This document shows, in pieces, positions 18,678 through 27,705 of a stretch of DNA of 64,000 bases. A program made the position numbers and the translations under genes. The stretch covers positions 2,408,001 through 2,472,000 of the forward strand of contig NZ_CP071090.1 of the NCBI RefSeq assembly GCF_017301735.1. The letters are read 5' to 3'. Every line of letters starts with the position of its first letter. Within the stretch, counting starts at the first letter, position 1. The DNA comes from Pyxidicoccus parkwaysis. Its GTDB lineage: Bacteria; Myxococcota; Myxococcia; Myxococcales; Myxococcaceae. The notes under the pieces were generated by a model. The model did no database searches and was not told the DNA's origin. It worked only from the letters and a program-made list of their open reading frames with translations.

Positions 18678-20630
18678 TTACTCGAAGTGATCCACTGCCC
18701 GGACGTACCCGGTGTCCCAGACCTTCACGTTGCCCTCCGTGGAGCCGGGTTCTCGTTCCAGACCACGCTTGCCGGACCCGTCCCGCAGCTCCATGCACAC
18801 GCGTACGGTGCCACCTCCCTTGGGCAGCCGGGCCTCGGTGAAGCGGCCATAGACGCGATCTCCGAAAAGAAGCTTCCCGGACAGAATGGTATCTGGGTGC
18901 ATTCCGATTTCGTGGCTGCCCGAGAAGACGCGGATGCTGGTCCACCCCTCCTTCACGGAGCGGCGCCCGGCGTCCTCCCCGCGCGCAGACCAGGTCACCT
19001 GTAGCGTTTCATCCCCCACCTTGATGCCGAGCTTTTCCATCGCCTCGACGGCGCCCGGGGGGCAGTCCTCGGGCGGTGGCGTCGGGCGCACCTGAGGGCC
19101 AGGGCAGGCCATCGTCAGGCAGGCCGCGATCCCCAGGCCGAGCGCCTTGCCAGGGGACACGCCGGTGTTCTTCTTCATCTTCACGGAAGCCTTCTCCTCG
19201 GAGAGCGTCGCAGGAAGGGCGACGGCCGCAAGGGTGGGCGCGCCATTGAGCGCGGCTGCGGCTTCCTGAGCTTCCGGTGGCATCCAGGGGGCCGCCACTT
19301 CCTGACCGGGAGCCCAGAGCGCAAGCGTGAACGTTGAGGAGGCTGACGGTGAAAACGAGATTGCGTTGGAACGAGGCTCCAAGGCGTGACGTGCGGCCGG
19401 AGCAGGAGAGGAGGACCGCAGGTTGCGCGCGATCATGAGCACGCCCACGCCCAAGATCACCAGCAGCCCCATCCAGATCGCCGCGCGCAGGTCATGGAAG
19501 TGACGGGCTTGTGCCGGGGGCGGAGCAGGAGTGGGACCGGGGCGAGCGGGAACTGGAGGCGGCAGCTCGGCCTGAATGGCCGCTGCGTTTGACTCCGGAT
19601 CGTGCTCGGCATCTTCCGCTCGCGGACGCGGCCCCCGGCGAGGCCGGGCCTTGCGCTTCTTCAGCCACTGCACCAGCTCGTCTTCGCCCGCGTGCGGCAT
19701 CGCCGCGAGCGTGGTGGCGGTGTCCGGGCCATAGGCGTCGCAGAGCTTCACGTCCCAGGATTCGTCCGCCTGGTTCAGCAGGGCCTCCAGCTCCGCGCAC
19801 AGCGCGTCGGCGTTCGGGTGGCGCTCCTCGGGCACTTTGGCCAGCAGGCGCATACATACGGCACTCAGGGCCTCGGGGACGCGCGGGTTGAGCACATGGG
19901 GCGGCTTGGGCGCACGGTTGAGCACGGCCTCCACCCCTGCGGCCTCGTCCGGTAGGAAGGGCTGCCTGCCCGTCAGCAGCCAATAGAGAACGACACCCAG
20001 CGAGTACAGGTCATCCGAGGGGCCGGGCTGGTAGGAGCGGCCACGCTCGTCTCCGTGCTCCTGCTGGAAGCGCCAGGCCTCGGGCGCGCGGTACTCCGGC
20101 GTGCCCGGTGGCAGCACGCCTCCGGTGATGCTGGGGGCGCTCTCGTACCCGCCCGCGCCGAAGTCCACCACCACTGCCTCGCCGTCCGAGGCGCGCTCGA
20201 TGACGTTGCTCTCCTTCAGGTCTCGATGCACCACCTTCGCCCGGTGCGCGGCGCCCAGCCCGCGCGCCACGCCGCGCACCTTGAGCACGACCTCGCGGGC
20301 CGAGGGGTTCTCCTCCTTGGCCCACGCGTCCAATCGGCGCCCCTCCACGTAGTCCATGACGATGAAGAAGTATTGGGGCGCCTCATCCGGCCACTGTCCG
20401 TGCCCACGGATGCGCACCAGGTTGGAGTGCTTGAGCCGCAGGAGGATGGCCACTTCGCGCTCGGCCCACTCGGCCAGCCCCCAGAGTGGGATGAGCTTGA
20501 GCGCGTAGAGCCGCCCTCCACGCCGGGCGCGGTACACGGCACCGAAGCCCCCGGCCCCCAGCTTCTCCTCCACGAGGTACCCGCCGATGTCCGTGCCCGG
20601 GGGGACGACGGGATGCAGACGCGGGCTCAA
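18678..20630 (-). CDS. Transmembrane Ser/Thr protein kinase fused to a lipoprotein-like C-terminal domain
   Basis: 650 residues. Kinase domain at about 15-280: glycine loop GAGGFGAVY, ATP Lys in YALKL (K45), catalytic HRDLKESN (135-142), VVDFGAG (156), TPEYRAPE. A membrane segment near residue 380 (WMGLLVILGVGVLMIA) would leave the rest periplasmic. From residue 485 the frame continues with MKKNTGVSPGKALGLGIAAC followed by LTMACPGPQ, which looks like a complete lipoprotein signal and lipobox inside the polypeptide, then a 145-residue beta-rich domain. Either two genes have fused or an internal ATG at 19178 makes a separate 166-residue lipoprotein. Divergent from the first XRE gene. Confidence 0.85.
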   Translation of the reverse strand: MSPRLHPVVPPGTDIGGYLVEEKLGAGGFGAVYRARRGGRLYALKLIPLWGLAEWAEREVAILLRLKHSNLVRIRGHGQWPDEAPQYFFIVMDYVEGRRLDAWAKEENPSAREVVLKVRGVARGLGAAHRAKVVHRDLKESNVIERASDGEAVVVDFGAGGYESAPSITGGVLPPGTPEYRAPEAWRFQQEHGDERGRSYQPGPSDDLYSLGVVLYWLLTGRQPFLPDEAAGVEAVLNRAPKPPHVLNPRVPEALSAVCMRLLAKVPEERHPNADALCAELEALLNQADESWDVKLCDAYGPDTATTLAAMPHAGEDELVQWLKKRKARPRRGPRPRAEDAEHDPESNAAAIQAELPPPVPARPGPTPAPPPAQARHFHDLRAAIWMGLLVILGVGVLMIARNLRSSSPAPAARHALEPRSNAISFSPSASSTFTLALWAPGQEVAAPWMPPEAQEAAAALNGAPTLAAVALPATLSEEKASVKMKKNTGVSPGKALGLGIAACLTMACPGPQVRPTPPPEDCPPGAVEAMEKLGIKVGDETLQVTWSARGEDAGRRSVKEGWTSIRVFSGSHEIGMHPDTILSGKLLFGDRVYGRFTEARLPKGGGTVRVCMELRDGSGKRGLEREPGSTEGNVKVWDTGYVRAVDHFE

Positions 20631-20830
20631 GTGTCCTCTCCTTCGGCGGGGCGTGTGGGGGCGGCGTTCCTGGACATGCTCTCAACCGGTAGCGGCTCTC
20701 GTACGAGTTCCCCCCGCGAAGTGGCGCGGGAGAAGGGTAAACCTTGCGCGGATACTATCGCTGAACCTGATGAGCTGTATGCTCGGAGTGCCGCCCACGC
20801 GGCACTCTCCTCTTTCTCCCTGGTCTCCTC

Positions 20831-21082
20831 ATGTACGCGAAGCTCTCCCAGCAGATCGGAACCCATGTCCGCGCCGCCCGGCATCGGGCGGGCCTCTCGC
20901 AGGCCCAGGTGGCCGAGGCCATCCACGTACCGACGCTGGTGTTCAGTCGCCTGGAGCGCGGGAAGATGCTGCCCAGCCTCCCCACGCTGGTGGGCCTGTG
21001 CGGTGTCCTCCGTGTCCCCGTGGACTTCATCCTGGGCAGCCTGGCCCTGGAGGTTCCCGCCTCCGAGAGGCCCGGCACATAG
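20831..21082 (+). CDS. XRE-family HTH regulator, copy 1
   Basis: 83 residues: a single Cro/C1-type helix-turn-helix (about 8-65), IGTHVRAARHRAGLSQAQVA with recognition helix TLVFSRLERGKMLPS. No sensor domain. It lies between divergent and convergent Ser/Thr kinase genes, 138 bp before a second XRE gene with a near-identical recognition helix. Likely controls one or both kinase genes; no operator identified. Confidence 0.85.
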   Translation: MYAKLSQQIGTHVRAARHRAGLSQAQVAEAIHVPTLVFSRLERGKMLPSLPTLVGLCGVLRVPVDFILGSLALEVPASERPGT

Positions 21083-21220
21083 GGAAGGCGCCGCCGTGTG
21101 ACGGTGGGCTGAACGCGCATCGACAGGGCCGCGGAGATGCGGCAGGAAGGGGCGTCCCCGAGGCGCGGACCCTCCTGCCCGCACCAAACCTGCTTCTCGG
21201 TGTTCCTGGTACCCCGACGC

Positions 21221-21580
21221 ATGAACGAAGAACTGGCGACCCGTATTGGAAGTGCTGCCCGAGAGGCCCGGGCGCAGCTCGGACTCACGCAGGCGGAGGT
21301 GGCCGAGAAGCTGGGCCTGGCGCACATGGTCTACAGCCGCCTGGAGCGCGGGAAGATGCTGCCCAGCGTCCAGACACTGCTGCGGATGTGCGCGGTGCTG
21401 CGCATCTCCTCGGACGAGTTGCTGGGGCTCTCGGACGCGGAGGAGGGGACGAAATCGGGCAAGGGGGAGCGAGGGCAGGGCGGGGCGCCCAAGCTGCGCC
21501 AGCTCACCGGACTGGCGCGCAAGATGGATGAGGACCAGCTCGATGCCCTCGTGAAGGTGGCCCAGGTGTTGTTGCGCTGA
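21221..21580 (+). CDS. XRE-family HTH regulator, copy 2
   Basis: 119 residues from ATG 21221; the frame is open upstream but MNEELATRIGSAAREAR is the natural HTH start. The HTH (about 8-65) shares SRLERGKMLPS with copy 1, including an almost unbroken 29-bp DNA identity around gcctggagcgcgggaagatg. It has an extra C-terminal helix (RQLTGLARKMDEDQLDALVK) likely for dimerisation. It converges on the second kinase gene. Tandem duplication followed by divergence is the simplest explanation. Confidence 0.85.
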   Translation: MNEELATRIGSAAREARAQLGLTQAEVAEKLGLAHMVYSRLERGKMLPSVQTLLRMCAVLRISSDELLGLSDAEEGTKSGKGERGQGGAPKLRQLTGLARKMDEDQLDALVKVAQVLLR

Positions 21581-21639
21581 AACGACGTGGGCCCACACCT
21601 GGGGCCCGCTTGCTTCCAGGAATGCCCGGCCGCCCGTTC

Positions 21640-22806
21640 TCACTCTTCGTTCGGTGCGGGCGTCGCCTCGTCAGCGTCCAGGCCCTCGGGGAAGATGCCT
21701 GCTTCGTCCAACTCCACCCTGTCTCGCAGGACGGACGCCTCCGACAGCATCCGCGCCAGCTCCTCGCTCGCCTCCTTCCGTCCGAAGGGCTGTGACTCCG
21801 CCGCGAGCGCCACCCGCAGCGCATCGCGCATCTCGGCGGCCGTGGCGTAGCGCTCGGAGAGCTTGCGCTGGAGGGCCTTGTGGACGATGGCCTTGAGCGC
21901 GTCCGGCAGGCCCGCCATCACGTTCTCCACGTCTTCGGGACGGTAGCGGTTGACGAGCGCGATCATCTGCGTGAGGGGCACCGAGGGCGTCTCCTCCGTC
22001 TTCACGTCCACGGTGGTGTTGGGGGCCTCTTCGTCCTCCACGTCGAAGAGGTGCTTGCACGTCAGCATCTCCATGAGGACGAGGCCCAGCGAGAAGATGT
22101 CGGACCGGCCATCCATGGGTTTGCGGTTCAGGTACTCGGGCGAGGCGTACGCCACGTCGCCCTTGAGCAGGAGGCCCGGCGTCTCCTCCCGGCCCACCAT
22201 GAGCGAGTAGGTGGCGCCGAAGTCCGTCACCTTCACCTCGCCGCTCCGGGCCACGCGGATGTTCCGGGGCGCCACGTCGCGGTGGATGATGCCCAGCGGC
22301 CGGTTCTCCGAATCTCTCAGTGTGTGCGCGTGGTGGAGGGCATCGGCCACCTCGGCGGCGATGTAGAGGGCGAAGGGCGCGGAGAGCGGCTTCTCGCGCA
22401 TGGTGGCGAGGCTGATGAGGGTGTCCAGCGTGGGGCCGTCCACGTACTCCGCGATGACGTGCGGCCGGTCGGCGTGGATTTTCAGGTGATGGACCTGGGC
22501 GATGGCCGGGTGGTGGAGGCGGAAGGCGAGCTGGACCTCTTCGATCAGCCGCTGGCAGCGCTCGAAAGTGACGGGATTGCGCAGGCGCTTGATGGTGACG
22601 AGCCCGGCGAGTCCATGGGGGAGGCGACGCTCAGCCAGAAGCATCACCTCGCCGTTTCCTCGTCGCTCCATCGTGCGGATGGCCTCGTACGTGGTGGTCT
22701 CGACTGTGAACCGGAGCCGGGGGCGGGCGCTCTCCAGGTCGGAGGTGTTCTCCGGCGTTAGGGCCTCGATCTGCGTTTCGTCGGTCGGCGTGCTGTCATC
22801 GGTCAT
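21640..22806 (-). CDS. Cytoplasmic Ser/Thr protein kinase
   Basis: 388 residues. Kinase domain about 40-340 with VTIKRL (K73), HRDVAPRNIRV (175), VTDFGATYSL (195), VAYASPEYLNRKPMDGRSD. There is no membrane segment, and the glycine loop is poorly conserved (RRGNGEVMLL). The last 60 residues are acidic. Together with the transmembrane kinase and the two XRE genes between them it forms a compact signalling set. HRDVAPRN replaces the commoner HRDLKPxN, a variant seen in myxobacterial kinases. Substrate unknown. Confidence 0.85.
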   Translation of the reverse strand: MTDDSTPTDETQIEALTPENTSDLESARPRLRFTVETTTYEAIRTMERRGNGEVMLLAERRLPHGLAGLVTIKRLRNPVTFERCQRLIEEVQLAFRLHHPAIAQVHHLKIHADRPHVIAEYVDGPTLDTLISLATMREKPLSAPFALYIAAEVADALHHAHTLRDSENRPLGIIHRDVAPRNIRVARSGEVKVTDFGATYSLMVGREETPGLLLKGDVAYASPEYLNRKPMDGRSDIFSLGLVLMEMLTCKHLFDVEDEEAPNTTVDVKTEETPSVPLTQMIALVNRYRPEDVENVMAGLPDALKAIVHKALQRKLSERYATAAEMRDALRVALAAESQPFGRKEASEELARMLSEASVLRDRVELDEAGIFPEGLDADEATPAPNEE

Positions 22807-23043
22807 GTGCGGCCTCCAAGTGGATAGGGACGCGCGACGGGCGCTGGCTCGGGCCTCCCGGCTACCCGGTGGGGCCTCGGTTGCGGGAAACAGGGCTGGT
22901 GACGCGCGCGGTAAAAGGTCTACTATTCATAAACCCAAAAGGTATTACAAGCGACCGCAGGACGCGGCCGGGTGAGCGCGGTGTCTTGTCCGCTCGGTGC
23001 TCGCGTTCTGCCTCTGCTCCCTGCCCTGCGTCCCACCTCTAAG

Positions 23044-23545
23044 CACTGGCCGCAGGGAGCTTGAGCAGGACCGTACGGTCCACGAGACGAATGAGGTCGC
23101 GCTCGTCCGCGTTCGCCATCATCCAGTCCACGATCATGGCCCCGGGTGTGTCGCTGCGGTTCTTGCCTCAGGGTAGTCCACGCGCCCGGAGGCGCAGCGG
23201 CAAACGTTGCTCTGGGGGAGTACGAGGGCGTGGTGCACACCCGCAGGCTGAGGCTGTGGCCGAAGTCGCGGGTGTCCTTGGCGGTGTAGACCGAGCCGTT
23301 GTCCGAAAGCCATTCCACTGGATGGGGCGCCTGGGCGGTGCCCGGGCCGAGGTGGGCCACGAGCGTCTCGACCATGAGGTCTTCGAGGGTGCGCGAGGTG
23401 GGAGGCTGGGCGGCGGCCTGAAAGGCGATGGCTTCGCGGTCGCAGCAGTCCAGTCAGAATGCTATGTGGACGCGCTCGTCATTCCAGCAGCGCATCTCGA
23501 AGCCGTCTGAGCGCCAGCGCAGGTTGGACTTGAGCGTCACCATCT
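23044..23545 (-). pseudogene. IS3-family (IS2-type) orfB remnant
   Basis: The minus strand reads as a decayed IS3 transposase: LKSNLRWRSDGFEMRCWNDE, an in-frame TGA, LDCCDREAIAF, LEDLMVETLVAHLG, APHPVEWLSDNGSVYTAKDT, then a frameshift after SLRVCTTPSYSP and a degraded C-terminus. The second catalytic Asp (SDNGS) is recognisable, but the gene cannot be functional. It abuts the IS5 fragment directly, so one element probably inserted in or recombined with the other. Confidence 0.75.
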
Positions 23546-23848
23546 GGCTCTCGGGAGATCGATGCGGCCTCGGATGCCCAGTTCATTGAGAAGCTGCTGC
23601 TAGAGCCGATAGAACACTCCGGCGCGCGTCTACTCCTCGCTCCGCCTCCAAGAGCGAACTTCGCCCACCCCAAATACCTCCGCTGGAAGGTCCTCCCACG
23701 CAAGGCCTGTCTTCAATACGAAGAGGATGCCTTGCAGAGCGGCTCGGTCATCAGCCCATGGTCGGCCGCCTTTGCGGTGCCGCCGCCGTCTTGGCAGTAG
23801 CGGAGCGACTCGCTCCCACAATGCATCTGGAACCAAATCGCGCCTCAT
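23545..23848 (-). pseudogene. IS5-family transposase fragment
   Basis: From ATG 23848 the reading MRRDLVPDALWERVAPLLPR, then KGGRPWADDRAALQGILFVL and KTGLAWEDLP, is the N-terminus of an IS5-type transposase (DUF4096 region). A frameshift near 23665 and stop codons follow, but GVFYRL and QQLLNELGIRGRIDL are still recognisable further on. The catalytic part is missing, cut by the IS3 remnant. Confidence 0.75.
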
Positions 23849-23965
23849 GCCGACAAAAGTGTGTACGACCACCGCTGCCTGCACGAACGCTCAGCTCGAC
23901 AGGGGGGTATGAAAGGAGTTCTAAATAGCCTCCGCGCCACGTGTACTCGAAAGGTGGGAGGCCAA

Positions 23966-24817
23966 ATGAGCAGGCACATGTGTATTGCGATTGCGCTCAT
24001 CCTGATGAGCTGTAGCCGCAATCCCTCGTCCCTCTCGGGCAATGTCGCCGACCCGTCTCAGCCGAAGCCGCATGAGTTGAAGGATGATTGGCAGGGGCTG
24101 AACCAGACCGTTGGGCAAGACTCCCAACGCGTCTGGAGCTATCGCAGCGGCTCGGAGTTCGGGCTCAAGGACCACACGGCGATCGCCGAGAAGTCCTCCA
24201 GATGCAGCGAGGAACTCGTTTCAGCCCAGTACCGCCAGGACATCCTCAAGCAGTTCGATGCCTCAGCCCATTTCGACAATTGCGCGTTCGAGTCGACCCT
24301 TGCCTACATCGAAGACGAGTTGTCGCGGGCGGACAAGCTGCTCACCGCGCCCAAGGATCCCACCAGGGCCGCGCACAAGGCTATGTCCCATCTCGGCCGC
24401 GTCCTCCATGCGCTTCAGGACTTCTACGCCCACTCAAACTGGGTCGAACTGCAGTACGCGCAGGAGGTGCCCTTCTCGCCCGCGAGCCTGGTGGTGCCGG
24501 TGTGGGAGGAAAGCGGGCGCATGCGGATCAATCAGACGTCCGGGCTCGTGAGCGGCACCGTTTGGTGGAATGGCCCCAAGCGGTGCGGCAAGGACGTCCC
24601 CTCGCATGAGGAGATGAACAAGGACGGGTTGAAGTCGAAGAGAGGCCGCGAGGAACTCTCTCGTTGGGAGCGGTCATCGTACGGCGTGGCACTTGAGTTG
24701 GCGGAGCACGCGACCGGGAGCTTTCTCGCCTGGGCCTACGCGAAGTGGCCCGTCCTTGAGCAGGCGTGTGGCAACGACCTCTACATCGTTCAGACCTCGG
24801 ACCGGCGGCCGGAGTAG
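23966..24817 (+). CDS. Het-C/phospholipase C-like lipoprotein
   Basis: 283 residues. ATG 23966 was chosen for the lipoprotein signal (MSRHMCIAIALILMSC) and the GGGAGG upstream. The mature part contains FGLKDHTAIAEKSS near residue 60 and the block AHKAMSHLGRVLHALQDFYA followed by HSNWVEL, which is typical of Het-C (PF07217) and zinc-dependent phospholipase C folds; the His and Asp residues would bind zinc. It would act at the cell envelope, perhaps as a lipase or nuclease. It is followed after three bases by another lipoprotein gene, so the two are one operon. Family call moderate, substrate unknown. Confidence 0.7.
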   Translation: MSRHMCIAIALILMSCSRNPSSLSGNVADPSQPKPHELKDDWQGLNQTVGQDSQRVWSYRSGSEFGLKDHTAIAEKSSRCSEELVSAQYRQDILKQFDASAHFDNCAFESTLAYIEDELSRADKLLTAPKDPTRAAHKAMSHLGRVLHALQDFYAHSNWVELQYAQEVPFSPASLVVPVWEESGRMRINQTSGLVSGTVWWNGPKRCGKDVPSHEEMNKDGLKSKRGREELSRWERSSYGVALELAEHATGSFLAWAYAKWPVLEQACGNDLYIVQTSDRRPE

Positions 24818-24820
24818 CCC

Positions 24821-27076
24821 GTGCGGTGCCTTCTCCTCCTGCTGAGCGTTTCGCTCGTCATTGCCTGCCGGAGCACGCAGGCGGTGACGGAAGCACTCCC
24901 CGTTGCGCCCCAGGTGCCCGCCGCGCCCTCGCCCGAGGGAAAGGCCCTGGAACTGGCAGAGGTGCCGGAGTGTCGCCTCGACGGCTCCCAGGCGAAGCCG
25001 ATCCGCGAGGCATTCGAAGCCATCCGCACCCATTGGACCCGGGAAGGCGCGACGGCACTACCCTGGCAGCAGGTGGCAGTGAACGAAGCGGGAGGCGACG
25101 GCACGATCCAGATCCAACTGGTCACGGACGCATTCGAAAATCAGGTGGACAAAGCAACGGGCTGCCACAATGGGCGAACCGGCACGGGACGCCTTGATGA
25201 GCGCTCAATCGCGGGCGTGTGTCAGGTCGCGGGGCCTGCGGCCCTGCGCTGCTCTGCAGACGCCGTCCGGGCGCTTATCGAGAGTGAGCCGAATGGGCGG
25301 CACCCAAACCTCGCGCTCTTCCTCCTGCTTGCGCATGAAATCTCGCACCTCGTCCATGGCGACCCGGGGGCGACCTATACGTCGGCGCTGCGGGCCATCT
25401 CCCGTGGCGCAACGGAAGACGCGAAGTGGCGAGCCCTCATAAGCAGTTGCCGCGAGAGCGGAGATTCCGAGAAGCTCAACCGGGAGACGCGCGCTGACAA
25501 AGAAGCCCTTGAGCTCATCGCACGCCTCGTGAATGCCACTGCGGTCGCCGACGAACAGGCCGACCCCGCCGACATCCGCGCGCTCATGCTCGGCAGTCTT
25601 GAGGCGAGCCTCTCGGGGCTCAGGCAATGGCAAGCGGGCTGGTTCGGCCACCGCGACCTGCCCCCCATCGAAACACCTCAGGGAGGCGACGATCCGGAGG
25701 CCCTCGCGCGGTGGGCGGCGGATCGTTGGCTTTGCATGGCGCTGGAGCCCGGCGAGGGCACCCTGCTCGTGCCGCAGGCAAACGCCACTCACCCGCTCGG
25801 CTCGGCCCGTCTCGCACAGCTCTCAGGCCGGGTCGCTCACATGATGCTCCCAGAGGGAGACGGCTCGCTGCTCGGACGGTCCGAACTCGGCAATGCTCAG
25901 GATCTGCTGCACAAGGTGGCGATCGCCTTCGCGCTCATCGACGAAGCCGAGGCACAGGCGGACGCCCTGCGAACCCGCAAGTTCTGTGAGAGCGTTCGGC
26001 GGACCCGCGCTCCGGATTGCGCGCAGGTCCCCACGGAATTTCCGCGGGCGGAGAGGACGTGTCCCGAGGTCGAGGCAAGCGTCACGTGGGAGCCCCTCTC
26101 AGTGGAGGGCGAGGTCGGCACGGTGGGCGCCGAGGGCGATCACACCCGGCTCGAGGTGTCCACGGTGCATTTCGCGCGTCCTATGTCTGACGGCTCGGTG
26201 CTCCTCGGCGCGCACGGCCGTCTGGGCATCCTGCGTGAGGGCCAGCTCACCCTATTCGACGTCCCTTGCCTGCCCCGCGACGCGGTCGAGACGCCATTGG
26301 GAGCCCTCGTCGCATGTGACCATCCGCTCGGGCTCGTGCGCACCTCGCGGACAGCGCCGGTGGCCGTCGGCCGAGTCAATGCGATCTTCCAGGGTGAATC
26401 CGATGTCAAGAACTCACGCCTGGACTGGATCGGCCAGGTCGGGACGCGAACCGTCGCGCTCTTCCGTTCCGGGTCCGGCACGACGCAGACCGTCGACGTG
26501 ACCAGCGATCAATGGACGACCGCGATGCCATGGCGGGGGCAAGGATGCGATCTCCTGGTCCATGGGATGGTCATCGGGATTGCGGCGGGACGGTTGACCG
26601 GCACGAACCTGGGGCACCCTTCCATTCATCGCACCGCGCGCTTCGACGACACGTTCACCCGCGCCACTGCCTTCACCGCGCGCGCGAGCCTCAAGCCACT
26701 TGCGTGCGGCCTGGGCCCCTCTGCCCCGCTTTGCCTCACCCCCGACGGGCGGCTCGTCGACCCGGAGCGCGAACCCGCAGCGACGGTGGCACGCCTCGAG
26801 TTGGGCGATCTCGTTAAGACGGGCAACCTGCGCAGCGCGGCGCTCTGCACCGCCGGGGCGAACATCTACGCGCTCGTGCAGACGCGCAGGCCCGACGGCA
26901 ACTCCATTGTCGAACTCCACGAGGTGCACGAGGGCAAGGGCCGCCGCCTGCTGCGAGAGGAGTGGACCGAGGAGGTCGCGCTGCGCTGCACGGGCGGAGA
27001 GGCGGGAGAGGCGATGGTGAGTGTGTCGACGGGCATCAGCACGAGGCTCTGGCGCTTCGGGGCAGCCGCTCGGTGA
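24821..27076 (+). CDS. Large lipoprotein with zincin-type HEISH motif and propeller-like C-terminus
   Basis: 751 residues from GTG 24821. Signal MRCLLLLLSVSLVIAC gives a lipobox Cys at 16. Near residue 172 LFLLLAHEISHLVHGD is a canonical zinc-protease HExxH helix, and a Glu-rich helix follows (NRETRADKEALELIARLV) that could supply the third ligand, resembling M48-type peptidases. The last 350 residues are beta-rich with repeated short strands (SDGSVLLGAHGRLGILREG), probably a propeller. Translationally coupled to the Het-C-like lipoprotein; both lie inside the selC island. No homologue recognised over the whole length. Confidence 0.7.
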   Translation: MRCLLLLLSVSLVIACRSTQAVTEALPVAPQVPAAPSPEGKALELAEVPECRLDGSQAKPIREAFEAIRTHWTREGATALPWQQVAVNEAGGDGTIQIQLVTDAFENQVDKATGCHNGRTGTGRLDERSIAGVCQVAGPAALRCSADAVRALIESEPNGRHPNLALFLLLAHEISHLVHGDPGATYTSALRAISRGATEDAKWRALISSCRESGDSEKLNRETRADKEALELIARLVNATAVADEQADPADIRALMLGSLEASLSGLRQWQAGWFGHRDLPPIETPQGGDDPEALARWAADRWLCMALEPGEGTLLVPQANATHPLGSARLAQLSGRVAHMMLPEGDGSLLGRSELGNAQDLLHKVAIAFALIDEAEAQADALRTRKFCESVRRTRAPDCAQVPTEFPRAERTCPEVEASVTWEPLSVEGEVGTVGAEGDHTRLEVSTVHFARPMSDGSVLLGAHGRLGILREGQLTLFDVPCLPRDAVETPLGALVACDHPLGLVRTSRTAPVAVGRVNAIFQGESDVKNSRLDWIGQVGTRTVALFRSGSGTTQTVDVTSDQWTTAMPWRGQGCDLLVHGMVIGIAAGRLTGTNLGHPSIHRTARFDDTFTRATAFTARASLKPLACGLGPSAPLCLTPDGRLVDPEREPAATVARLELGDLVKTGNLRSAALCTAGANIYALVQTRRPDGNSIVELHEVHEGKGRRLLREEWTEEVALRCTGGEAGEAMVSVSTGISTRLWRFGAAAR

Positions 27077-27555
27077 GGGCCACCCACGAGCACGTCTCTC
27101 TACCTGAAGCGCATCAGGGGACCCACGCACTCTTTTCTTCCGGGAGCGGCACCGGCCTCCCTGGTCACGCGGAGGCCCGTGCACCCGGTTGGCGGGGGAT
27201 GCCCGCATCGAGCGCCTCACGCAGCACGGGAGACAGCCCGACCAGCAGCACCAGCACCGAGGCATTCGTCCAGGCGAAGTCCAGCGTCCGCTTGGACCGA
27301 AGTGTAGATGGGCTGAAGCGGCGGAGCACTACCCCCGCATGGTAGTGCAGCAGCCCCTCAACTCAGGTGAGTGTAGGCTCGCGGCAGACTTCATTAGCAT
27401 CGACGTGCACAAGCAGACCGAGAGCCTACGGGAACACCATGCCGACGGCTCGTGACGGTCCCTCAGGACGTTACCGACTGAACGCCCGCGAACTCGTCCG
27501 AACGATTCAGGGCTCGCCGCGAGCCGAGCCAGCTATCCGCAATCAAGGGGATTGG
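27077..27555. other. 480-bp region without an intact gene
   Basis: No complete gene is supportable. On the minus strand around 27170-27320 a coding-like stretch reads TLDFAWTNASVLVLLVGLSP and then VLREALDAGIP before a stop, possibly a fragment of a lost membrane protein. The rest shows only shadows. It lies at the inner edge of the island beside tRNA-Sec, where an integrase would be expected but none is seen. Confidence 0.45.
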
Positions 27556-27623
27556 GATGGCGGTAGGGCACGGGAATCGAACTCGCCAGGGACGCCTCTC
27601 AGCGCCCCTCACCGGTTTTGAAG
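27556..27623 (-). repeat. tRNA-Sec 3' half within the intact gene (att site C)
   Basis: The 68-bp block identical to 14656-14723. Identity ends exactly in the anticodon loop (at the T of CTTCAAA on the minus strand), which is where the two copies become unrelated. It marks the tRNA-proximal junction of the integrated segment. Confidence 0.88.
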
Positions 27624-27656
27624 ACCGGGCCGGCCACCAGGTCCGGAGGCCCTACC
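27558..27656 (-). tRNA. selC: tRNA-Sec (anticodon TCA)
   Basis: 99 nt on the minus strand. Acceptor strands GGTAGGGC and GCCCTACC (8 bp), discriminator G and encoded CCA; anticodon stem CCGGT/ACCGG around loop CTTCAAA; a long variable arm (GAGGGGCG ... CGTCCCT); T loop TTCGATT. An 8-bp acceptor, TCA anticodon and very long extra arm are the defining marks of bacterial selenocysteine tRNA. One A-C mismatch is seen in the T stem. It implies that the organism makes at least one selenoprotein. It ends an accessory region, as selC genes often do. Confidence 0.9.
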
Positions 27657-27705
27657 GCCGTCAATTACTGCCGCACCCCTTCGGCCCCGTCAACCGACGC
27701 ACCGT

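Noticed and set aside
23455..23460. In-frame TGA in the IS3 remnant read as selenocysteine because selC is nearby
   Set aside because: The gene has further frameshifts and decay, and transposases do not use selenocysteine; it is a pseudogene stop.
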